Assembly: GCA_024516155.1 (NCBI GenBank)
Contig: JAJJXM010000091.1
Coordinates: forward strand, 62,001-126,000
Origin: Pyronema omphalodes
Taxonomy: Eukaryota; Ascomycota; Pezizomycetes; Pezizales; Pyronemataceae
Direction of reading: 5' to 3'
Length of the DNA: 64,000 nucleotides
Below the pieces are notes generated by a model. The model worked only from the letters and a program-made list of their open reading frames with translations. It made no database searches and was not told the DNA's origin. Of the stretch, positions 10,563 to 20,900 are shown piece by piece. The translations under genes were made by a program, and so were the position numbers. Within the stretch, counting starts at the first letter, position 1, and each line of letters starts with the position of its first letter.

Positions 10563-13272
10563 ACGACAATAGCTCAACCGCATCGAAACAAAGGCCTCAC
10601 GATAGAGGTATTTTTCATGTCCTTTTTTGCAACTTGTTCATTATTTTATTATTGTTTTTACATATGCTGACTATCACAGGTCCAGGACATTGGGAGGGCT
10701 CATCGGGTGACTTAGATCACGGGGACGGGTTTCGGATATTTGCCTTCTCTTGTTTGGGCCTTTTGGTGCTTGATTAGTGTATGATACGATAGATAAATAA
10801 AAAAAATTTGAAAATGATTTTCCGTTTCTCTGCGCGCTATCACTACTCAACATGTATATGTCGTGACCATCGTCATCCGTGAGGCTTTCCATATGTTCCT
10901 TGCCACAATCATTACTGCTGTCCTCTCTGATACTTAGCGTACCGTTTTTGTCATGCATAGTGCGATCCTGATCCCTTTGTTTCATCCTCCGATGCCTCCA
11001 TGGCTCCTCTGTCGTCGATAACACAATCTGCAGATTGCGATCAGCTGTATCCTCAGGACTCGCTGATGTCGACGAAATCTTTTCACGTTCTCACCTTTAC
11101 CACGGGTGATGGACCATCGTTTTTCTTGGCTTTACTTTGGAGCTTCTTCACTGAGGTATTCGTTTCGTCGATTTTGGTCTTGTTTCTGTTTGCGTCCGTG
11201 TTCTCATTTTGGTATTTCTTTTTTACGCGTGTACCAATGATTCTATGATATATGTTACTTTACATTGTTCTATAGATTTATTAAAGATATTTTTATGACC
11301 GCTGTATCATTTTTGAACGTAGAACGTGACATTTCATGATACGCGGTTACCATTGCTTTCTCTGGAACAGACAGGGGTGTACACTAGCCACACAACGTAA
11401 TTACGCGCGAATAGTGCACCTGCTCAAACGACGCGCATAGTGCGACGGAAAGTAAAAAATGGGCTGTTTGAGGCCGCACAATCGCTTGACTAGCAATTAA
11501 TGCGATTGGGAAAATTACAGCACACGTATAGGGCAGTAATGGAAATCCTTTTTTCCTTTTTTGCTTCGAATGAGACTACAAGCATACCAGAAACGCTCCC
11601 TCTTCCAACAGTTTCAAGGGAAAATGCACATTTTGATGGGATCTTGAAGTATCACCGGACAGAAATCACCCATTTCATACTTTTTTTGACTAAGCACTGT
11701 TGAAGTAGGCTTTATCTTTATGTCCAAAGAAACGCTGTCTGCACCATGGTAATTGTCTGTTCTATGCACAATATTGTTGTATGTCATGAAGCTCAACTGT
11801 AATGATCATGGCGGACTTGATTGCATGGAATTACATTGACTTTATTCAAGAATGCACACGCACAAGTAACCAAACACAGGATTAGATATGTTAGAGACGT
11901 ATGTAATAGATGCGTGTCATTCCGACAACCCAACAGTTGCTCAGGATCCTGATGCGAGGGATAGGCAAGTTACGCCCTGCCGATGCTCTCCGAAGTAGCC
12001 GATAATTTGCAGTAACCCTTGGCATGGTACGCGGCGCATGTGGAATATGGGAGAATCGTGAGATTGTACGTTTAAAATGATGAGGAGTGTGAAGTGTAAA
12101 CTCAAGCCTCCCCACACCCGCACCCCAATCTCTGGCACGAAGCATGACGAGGAAGAACCGGAGTGGAATTCCCCCAGCGATATTTTGGGTATAACATTGA
12201 TCCCTTCCGTTCTTCAGGGCTGGTTAGAACGTGTCTATCGTCGGGTAAGGTTTCCCGTTATACCTTGCTTCCATGTTTAATCATGGATTCCGCAACGTGA
12301 AGTTCTTAGACAAATTGATAGTTTGCATTATAGGAAATTCAAAACTTTGTGATGGGGAAAATGATGAATTACTACATCACGCTTCAGAGAGCAGCAATAT
12401 GCATTATATGGATGTTACGCTGCCACGAAATCATTATTGCATCAAACTCAGTCATAAAAAAGGAAGTCACAAACTGCGGTGTAATAATAGCGTCACGTCT
12501 AGTGAGTCTTATGGATAAACCACTTGAGGGATAAACACCAGAAAAAAGATATGATGATCGGAAAAGCCCGAGTATCGGTCGTGGAGGTGGCAAAACTAGC
12601 TGGCCGCCAACTATCTAGATTAAATGAAGCTAAAAACAGTGATTAAATGAAGCTAAAAACAGTGCGAGATGCGAATCATTGGGTCCGAAGCAAAGCTCGA
12701 AGAGCACTACACGACAGAAAGGTCAAATCAGAATCGAGAACCAAGACGTGTTAGTTCACTGACCTGGAGTAAATATATTTTATTTCGACCGCGATACATA
12801 GTACTTGATGACTCATACGCGTGCTGAATATTACTGTGTGAAAACATGTGACTTCATCTAGAGCGGCTCTACTGCGGAGCCGCAATATTCTGATAGATGA
12901 CTTTCCGCTTGGATACGGTACATCAGTAATCGTCATGATTCGCTGCCACTGTCCGGTACCAAATGACCGGCTAAAAATAACATTAGCTCTGGGTAGCAGA
13001 CCATCGAAACAGGTAAAATTGTTCGGGGCGGCATTGAAACTCCTTCCCGCACCGTCATCCAGAACTCAAAGTATGCCGCACTTGAGAATCCGGACATCGA
13101 AGAATCAAAACTGGATTGGCAACAAGTCTATTATCTCAGATATCGTGAAACGGTATTCTGCTGAATCCAAAGCAGCGTGAAACTTCAATGAGCATATCAT
13201 TCTGGCGTGCCGGCTTGCTTGTTTCTGTCTATCAGTCTCCGTCAACCCACTGTGCACTATCAATTTACAGGC
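10563..13272. other. Intergenic between units I and II, copy B
   Basis: Counterpart of 706-3281. No gene is supported. It contains a 23-bp tandem duplication at 12619-12664 and about 105 bp absent from copy A near 12690-12795. Minus-strand ORFs at 10674-11024 and 11891-12145 match those in copy A but show no bias toward silent changes. Confidence 0.6.
12619..12664. repeat. Two tandem copies of a 23-bp unit
   Basis: The unit begins ATTAAATGAAGC and ends ACAGTG, and is present twice in exact tandem. Copy A has one diverged equivalent (around 2770-2790), so the duplication arose in copy B after the large duplication. Confidence 0.85.
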
Positions 13273-13292
13273 ATCCGGTCAGTACGTCAGAC
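13273..13292 (+). promoter_or_regulatory. Conserved 20-bp upstream motif, unit II copy B
   Basis: Third identical copy of the motif, 162 bp before the ATG at 13454 and followed by CCATACTTTACCTAA. It remains intact although the gene behind it is disrupted. Confidence 0.55.
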
Positions 13293-13453
13293 CAAGTGAC
13301 TGCTTTTTCCATACTTTACCTAAGTCCGTCGAATTATGCCTGTGGTCAGATTCTGTCTGCCAGAAAACGAACACCCCATCACATGAACAAACAAATTCTT
13401 TCAATATTATATACTCCACGACTCTGCCAAATCTTTTTCTATCTCCCACCGAC

Positions 13454-14302
13454 ATGCCATCCATCAAGTCCGCTACCCCCACTTGCGCCACCGCGGCTGC
13501 CAATCTCAACCGAAACAAAAGAGCAAACAGGGCTCCAAAATGCAACGACGAGAATGAAAACCAGCAGGAGGAAGAGAGGTGGCAACAGGCCCAAGAAACG
13601 AAGTACGCTCTGGGGCGGATCCCAGCGAGACTCCAAGGTGACAGCTGGAGCCTCGAAATGTAATTAGACTGTGGCATACGTCATAACCTTAAGGTTGGGA
13701 ACGTTCAAGAAAATCAAATCAAATCAAATCAGAACCGAAACAAACGCAAGGTATCTGGTGATTATCATCACGATACCAACAAGCAGCCGCGCTACATGTA
13801 TGAGCGTCCTCGTGTCGAAAAGACCAACAAATCAACCACCACCGGCAGTCCGAACAACAAGGCACTCCTCGATCAAGACCTCGACACAAAGGAGCACGAT
13901 TCGATGACCGTCAGCCCCAACAACGCTACTACTATCGAGAAGCATTTCGAAGCCAAGGACATCGAGAGAGACAACGGAAACTTCATCACCGACATTCTTC
14001 ACAAGCCCGACAACCACAAGTACGCCAACTACGAATCAGACGACTCGGGCTAGGACTCCGACTCTGACGATCGATCCGTATCCAGTGACTGGCCGCCCGA
14101 GCATCATGTATCCAAACACCAGCAAACGGCGATTATGAGGGATGACCGCTTAAACTTTGCGGTGGGTTGTGAAACGATGACCACGCGGCTGCCTCAAAAC
14201 AAGCGCTCGGGTAACCTCTGGCACCACTCAGGATTATTTTCACATCAAGGCTTCTCTCTTGTCTATTTCTCTGCTATGGGTTTATGGTTTCTGTTTTCTT
14301 AA
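13454..14302 (+). pseudogene. Orphan repeat protein, type II, copy B, split by a retroposon and a TAG
   Basis: The ATG at 13454 starts a type II frame (PTCATAAAN is shared with type I) that runs 18 codons before the first copy of a 12-bp target duplication. A 213-bp insertion follows, and the original frame resumes at the second duplication (13733-13744). It then reads through the acidic repeat to TAG at 14051-14053, where copy A has TAT. Beyond the TAG the frame stays open to 14302, ending at the same place as copy A. There are thus two independent lesions, neither shared with copy A. Confidence 0.7.
13508..13744 (+). mobile_element. SINE-like or 5'-truncated LINE insertion with 12-bp target duplication
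   Basis: AACCGAAACAAA is present at 13508-13519 and again at 13733-13744, enclosing 213 bp absent from copy A. The insert ends in four pentamers (AAATC)4 followed by AG, the simple-repeat tail expected of a LINE-mobilised sequence. About 15 bp before the tail lies a hairpin AACC-TTAA-GGTT (13685-13696), almost the same as one near the 3' end of the LINE-like element at 50.5-52.4 kb. I see no tRNA-like A and B boxes, so I cannot say whether it is a SINE or a truncated LINE. Confidence 0.8.
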
Positions 14303-17290
14303 ATGTTGGTGGATATCACGCATTTAGGACATTAAGAGGGCTCATCAGGTGGCTTAAATCACGAGAATGGGTTTCGCATATGTCCTTTATTCTGTATGGG
14401 TTTCTTAGGCCTTGGTTAGTGTATAATTCGATAGATAAATAAAATAAATGTTTCAATATATTCCCGTTTATCAGCATGCTCTCACTACTCAGCATGTAGC
14501 TGCTGTCCCCATCATCATCCGTCAGGCTGCTCTTGTCAAACTCACAATCCCTATCGCACTTGTGTCCTGTGATTCGTGCACTGTTGTTAGTAAACATACC
14601 GCTTTTTCTGCTTCCTTTAATCCATTCTTCGATACCTCAAATTTACCGTGCCTTACCTGCGGGTCTCATAGCGTAGATCAAACAAGTGGCAGTTCGCCAT
14701 CGGTATTATCACTACCGACTCTTCTCGACGAAATAATCACGCGTTTCTACTTGAATCATGAGTAATTGGTTATCTCCCGGAGTATTTCTTACTCTGATGC
14801 TTTTTGCTGGATTGTTCGATTGCCCGGTTCTAATTTCCTGTTTTTAGTTTTCTTATTTTGTTTTTTTTAGATTTATTTTAGACACTTTTTCATTGTGTTT
14901 CATTTTGATTTCTGTTCCTTTGATTCTATAATTTGTGTGCTGTCGTTTCGTAACTTTTGCTTTGGATCGTGCCCCAAACACACATCTTCCGTCAGCACGC
15001 GAAAGTGACTTTTCATGACCCGCGATGCTGTCTACATTTTTGTAATCCAGCTGTATCAAGTAGACTAGCCAATGAGCAGAACGCTAATCTCGTGTCCATC
15101 CCTGGATATTAGCCATCTACAATAACTCGACAACGTTCGTTCTCAAGCCGCGGCCATCCAGCTCCTCTCATACATCCCTACTTTTCAGCCTCAGATATCA
15201 TCATGACCACCATCACCATCGTCATACTGTATCTTAGTCACCCCCCCCCCCATGTCCATACGTCACACAACTTCCCCCCCTCCTCCGAAATACCCACCAC
15301 CTACGAATCTTCCAGCATCCCGACATAACCCACCCACCCATTCACCCATTCATTCACCCCCATTAACCTGTGCTGCCGAGAGATAAATTACCAATCACCC
15401 AATCCTCCGTTTTCACGCAACTTAACAAGGGCTGGTACATAATCAATACATACGGGGGGAATCAGTAACCTACATCCGCTGCTAAGCACCTCGTGGGAGG
15501 GAGGGACTTGGGTGTTTATTTATTTCTTCTCTTCCGTGGTGTGGAGCACGCGATAGATAGATAGATAGATAGCAGTAACAGACGGGGGGAATACGGGTGA
15601 GTGTATTAGATCCGGGTTTTAAGTTGTATGTAAGTACTTTATTCTATTCTTTAGTGCTATGTATGTACTTTAGATACTTTATTTCATTTGTATACACTAT
15701 ACAGATCATACGCGACCCATTTCGATGTCACCGAATGTGAACTTTGCTGTCTAATATTCAAGAACTCTGAACAAGCAACAGTAGCAATGATATCATGCAA
15801 CATCAACATGCAACATCAACGTGCAACATCAAAGTGCATCAAGAAAAATAAAAAGAAAAAGAATACCAAGTGCAAAACCATACATACATATTTGCCTCCG
15901 GACCCCGCCTTCATATGCGTATGCGTATGCGTATGTATGTGTATGTATGTACTTATCTGCCGCCAGCGGACTCGAGTTCGGACATGCAGCAACAGCAACA
16001 GCGAGGTAAAGGCGAATGTCAGTGGCGATTCGCAGTTCTCCGGTGCAGTTCTTGTATGCTGCGGAAAGTTGAAATTATTTTATGTACATTCGCAGCTGCG
16101 AACGATATGTTGGAGGTGAAAGATACATATCACGGTGGTTAACAGGTCAGTAATATGGTCGCTTAGAGCGTTAGCGAGATCCTGAGGATAAGTCGTCATA
16201 AACTTTCGCCAGCAGCAGTGGTGTAAGAATAATCCAATTCAATCCAATTCCTTTACTTCTTCGTTTCTTCCGGCTGCTTTCCACTCCGCCGTTGCTGCTT
16301 CTCGTCCGTCGTTCATCGCGTTGGACGGAGCGACGCAAGTCATCCATTTCTCATCCGCATCTCATTCTCATTCTTTCTTCCTAACCACACGCCGTCCGCC
16401 CACTAGTTCTCCACCATCGCACCGTCGAACCATCACACCATCTAACCTCGAAGCGAGATCAAAATCGATAAGAAATCTTCGTCGTCCTCGTCGTCACATC
16501 TAGGGTTTCGCCCCTCCTCCACATTCTTCCATCGCCGCTAAAGTAGCACCAAAAGTGGCACCAAAACACTATGTACATACATACCCCGCCCCCTCTGCGC
16601 CGCGGCGATCCATAATTCCAAGCCCGCCAAAACCTTCCGTAAGCGCCCGTTACCGTTCGTTTGCGTGCCTCATCATCTCCCTCACCCCGCCCCGCTCCGC
16701 ATAACATGACATGATACAGGACACATACATACAGATGGCGTTATGGCGTTATTTTGCCTGCGTGCTGCGATTTACATGTTAACAGCCAATCGTTTCGCCA
16801 TGATCTGTCTCGTATCGCTGCCTAGAAAATTCTGGAGGTCAAGACGGGCTTCGGTGCGTTACTCATGCGTTGCTCATGTGTTTAGATACATGAGCAGCGG
16901 GGACTTGCAACTTGCGTTGCGCTGCGTGGATGTACATACAGAGTACAGCACGGTTATCGCCGCCTTATACATTGTGCTTTACAGATCCAAATTCAAATTC
17001 AACATTCCTGAATCGCTTCACTGCCGAACTCGGGGGATAAAATAAAAAGAATCCATCAGCAGGTGTTTATTGACCGAGGATTCGGCATGAAATATTTCGG
17101 GTCTCATATTTCCCCGCTTCAACCCTGCCCTGCATGTTGATAGTTCGTTTGCACGTCCAGGTGTGGCAGCTTCATGCTTCGGCTGCTTCACCAAAAATTA
17201 AAACTACTTTCAGCTCATCGCACCTCGCACCGCGATCAGCACACCATCAATATTATCATCCATCGGTTGGTTCGGTATCTTTCCATGCCT
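14303..17290. other. Non-coding tail of unit II, copy B
   Basis: Counterpart of 4086-6680, with the same landmarks: an 11-base poly-C tract at 15241-15251 (18 in copy A), GATA repeats near 15550-15571, and GCGTAT/GTAT repeats near 15915-15950. About 285 bp (roughly 16640-16925) and about 70 bp near 17130-17200 are missing from copy A. No gene is supported. Confidence 0.6.
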
Positions 17291-17823
17291 CAAATATCCG
17301 TTCCAGCAGCGCATATATAGAATCTCCAATAAAATGACAATTCAAGCGATGGTCAGGTGTTGCTTCAAAAGTTCGCGTCGAGCGCCCTGCAGCGTAAATG
17401 CGTCAACCATCCAAGGGCCAGGCATAGTCTGTAGAAACTTCCCGGCCAGAGATCTCGTGTCCCCCACCCCTGTACGAAACCTCCCCATTTGGGATGCCAG
17501 CTTGCGATTCAACCAACCATATGCAGCTAGAAAAAAACGGTGGTAGGCTGTGCGAGGGAGGTTGTTCTGTAGCTTCCGGACCCTTTCGAACGAAGCGGTG
17601 CGAACAGGTTCACAGCTTTGTCGAGGGCGAGTCCTACATACTCCACCACTTACGACTCTCAACGCAAAATAATCGACGCGATATCTAGTCCTACCAGAAG
17701 CCCGTGCGCAACAAGGCGAAAATCCCCCTTCACTAGACGCGACATCCCCACTCTACGCGCCACACAGACCTCACAGCAACCTACTGTACTGGGCCCTCGT
17801 CATATGGAACCCATCGCTTCTCG
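17291..17823 (+). promoter_or_regulatory. Probable promoter and leader exon of the 2018-aa gene
   Basis: This begins where the duplicated sequence ends. A TATATAG box lies near 17314-17320. A frame runs open from about 17615 to the leader donor at 17824 and, after splicing, joins the main coding frame, so part of it could be translated from an ATG at 17804. It may equally be untranslated leader. Confidence 0.4.
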
Positions 17824-17880
17824 GTAAGAAACTCCGGCGGCATCTATCAAACCTAAACGCAACAATTCCTCACACTCCAG
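17824..17880 (+). other. Probable leader intron (57 bp)
   Basis: GTAAGA donor, CCTAAAC branch-like site and CACTCCAG acceptor lie immediately upstream of the main ATG at 17930. Removing it fuses the ATG at 17804 in frame to the main protein and adds 23 Arg/Pro-rich residues with almost no acidic ones. That could be a regulated alternative N-terminus or an accident within a 5' leader. Confidence 0.6.
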
Positions 17881-17929
17881 TCCTGCACTGTTCCCACATC
17901 GTCCGTCCCGAATCCCAATTCCTGCAAGA

Positions 17930-20900
17930 ATGGCGCCGACGAAAAAGAAAAAGGCAACAGGAACCAAGCGAGCTGTCGAGCCTAGCGCAGCAGATAAGGC
18001 CAGAAAAGCGGAAGAAGAGGCCAAGAGATTACAGGAAGAAGAGGAGGCTGCACGGAAATCCGAGGAGGAGGCGGCCGAGGCTAAACGGTTAGAAGAGGAA
18101 GAGGCGGAACGGAAACGGTTAGAAGAGGAGGAAGAGGAGAGGAGAAGGCAGGAAGAAGCAGAGGAAGCAGAGAGGCTACTACAGGAAAAGAGGGAGAGAG
18201 AAGAGGCGGAACGATTCAGGGCGGAACAGCTCCAGCAGCGGACGGCAGAACGGAAACGCAGAGAGGAAGAGGAGAGGAGGAATAGGTCTGAAGATTCGAG
18301 TCAGGGTTTGTTGTCGGGGTTACTTTGGGGCCGTAAGAAGGTTGTACCAAAGGCGGAACCGGCACCGAAGAAAGCTGTGAATACTGTTAATAATGCCGGA
18401 AGTTATCTAAACGGTTCAGCAAATCATGAGGGTGGTGGTTGGGGAGATAACGCAGGCTGGGCCGAGGAAAAGGAATCTCAGCGACGGGCTAAAGAGCAGG
18501 AAGAAGAAGAACGGAAGCTTGCGGAACAGCTGGCAGAAAAGGAACGTCAGTTGGAGCAGATTCGGCTGGACAAGATACGCCTAGAAGAGGAACGGCTGAG
18601 AGAGGAGGAGCGACTGAGAGAAGAGGAACGGCTGAGAGAAGAGGAGCGACTGAGAGAAGAGGAGCGACTCGATCAGGAGCGCATCGAGAGGGAAATTCGC
18701 GAAGAAGAAGAAGAGCGCCTGCGTGAGCAAGAGCTCCTCGAGCAACTGCGGATACAAAGAGAAGAGCGCATGAAGGAAGAACAGCGCTTAGAATCCGTCC
18801 GACGAAAAAAGGAAGAGGATGTGCTCAAACCAACTAAAGTCAAAAAGGAGAAAGGAAAAGGGAAGAAAGGCAAGAAGATAAGAGAACCTTCGCCTCCACC
18901 CCGAGAACCCACGCCTCAGCCGGAACCGGAACCTGAGCCTGAACCGCCAGTTATACCACCATCGGAAGTTGGAGAGTCAGAAGCGCCGGATCCAGATGAC
19001 ATTGAAGATAACTTACAGCCACAATCACCCAACACTGACATCAGCAAGAAGGAAAGCGCCCGATGGTTTGGTTGGAGTGGTGCGCGGCCGCAAAAGTCAC
19101 AATCAATATCACCTACACCTAAGGCCCAGCCCGACGACAATATAGATGATGACGCATGGGGCCATAACAAATCCTTAGACGCCGACGGAATCGATGGATT
19201 AGATGACAATCCCAATGCTGATGCCGCAACCGCAATCCTTGTTGCTGATGACCAAGACGATCAAGATCCGGAAGATGACGGCTATTATGCCCGAATCCCC
19301 GGTGTAAAATATGCTCCTGTGCCAGAAAAGACACCGTATGCCGAGGTTGCCCCATTCAAGTACGCTCCAAACAAACCAGCGTACTCAAAACCGAAACAAT
19401 TTGAATATGCTCCACCAACGATGTTTTCCAATACCCGACTAAAGGGCGCCTCGAAGGCGCTTGAAGCAGAGAAAGCTGCAGCGGAGGCGAAAAAGAAGGA
19501 GGAAGAGGAAAAGAGGGAGAGGGAGGAGGAGGCCAAGCAAGAGCGACGGGCGCGGAGGGCAGCGGAGAAAGCTGAGGAGGAGGCAAAGAAGAAGGCAGCA
19601 GAAGATGTAAAGAAACAAGAGCCCGAGTTTTTAGCCGCCAGATCCCGCCTGAAGAAAGTCACTAAGGAAGAGGAGAGGAAGAAGATAAAGAGCGCCCCCG
19701 CACCACCCCCTCCTCCAAGAGAGGAGACACCCGAGCCTGAACCCGAACCAGAACCAGAGGAACCTGAACGGGAAGCAACTCCAACACCTGCGCATGTGGA
19801 AGAGATTATCGAAGAAGCTGAACCAGAACCTTCGGTAGTCGATGCACCCGCTCCATCAGAAAATGGTCCTCCGCATGACGTCATCGATGCTGAAGCTCAT
19901 CTCGAAGTTGACGAATCACCTCGCTATGCTCAAGCAACTGAAGTAGATGAGGATGAGTGGTCGGACGAAGCCTCGAAGAACGCAAAGAAGAAGGCAGTCA
20001 AGGCAGTCAAGGCAGAAAGATCTAAGAGACCCGACCCGTTTATCAGCCTATTTACGTCAAAGACCAAGTCAAAAACATCTTCATCAAGGAAAGATCGGGA
20101 AGCTGAGGAGAAGCGAGAGAAGGAGCGTGAGCGCGAGGAAAAACGAAAGGCCAGGGAATTAAAGGAACAGCAGCGACATGCAGAAGAGCGTCGGGAACGT
20201 GAGCGACAACACCGCGAGCGCGAGAAATCCAGGGATCGAGAGCATCGCGACAAATCACGGGTGAGAGACAAAGAGAAGGAAAAGGAAAAGGAGAGGGAAC
20301 GTGAGCATCGCGACAAGGACAAGGACCGACCAAATGGGAAGGAATCGTCGCGGGAAAAGAAGGAGCGAGAGCGCGAGCTGGCAATTCGCGCAATTAATGC
20401 AATGAAGGTTAGCACTGATCCTGACCCCGTGCAGTCTGAAGACGAACTCGATTCTGCTCCCCCTCATCCTGCCTCAGATTACGCCCCCAGCACTGTGCTC
20501 TATGATAGCCGCCTGAGTGTGGTTGATGATACCCAAACCCAGGAGCCTGTGTCTCGATCTCTGTCCCCCGCAGGTAGCTTTGAGAGTGATGATGATGACC
20601 CCGATTATCCGAGTCGCCTGGAAGGAGAAGCTCCTGAGCATGACAGCTATATTCCTGAGCATGACAGTGAGGCTCCTGAAAAGCGTGCCGACGAGGGCTC
20701 TGTCGGCCGAGCAGATGATGCCGAGACTAATCCAGACGTCGAGCCAAGAGTGGCGGCGGAGGAGAACGTCCGTGTTTCGAAGGCTGCGAGCGCACGAAGC
20801 TCAAGCTCCGCGAGAACCTCGAGTATTGCGGGTGCTTCGAGGAGAGCTAGTACTGTGAGGAGCACAAGTATTGCGAGAAGTTCGAGCATTACGAGTGATG

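Larger units (their letters stand above)
9858..17290. repeat. Copy B of the large direct duplication
   Basis: Same order as copy A: type I gene (9924), type II gene (13454), then a long non-coding tail with a poly-C tract, GATA microsatellite and GCGTAT/GTAT repeats. Homology to copy A fades just before the leader of the gene at 17.9 kb. The 550 bp before 9858 also resemble the region upstream of the type II genes (for example 2870-3300), showing that units I and II are themselves an older duplication. Copy B is longer because of the 213-bp insertion at 13520-13732 and other indels. Confidence 0.9.

Noticed and set aside
19285..19884. Long Ser-rich minus-strand frames opposite the 2018-aa gene (also 19930-20415, 20647-21120, 21984-22397)
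   Set aside because: They are antisense shadows of Glu/Arg/Lys-rich codons, giving Ser/Phe/Leu-rich nonsense.
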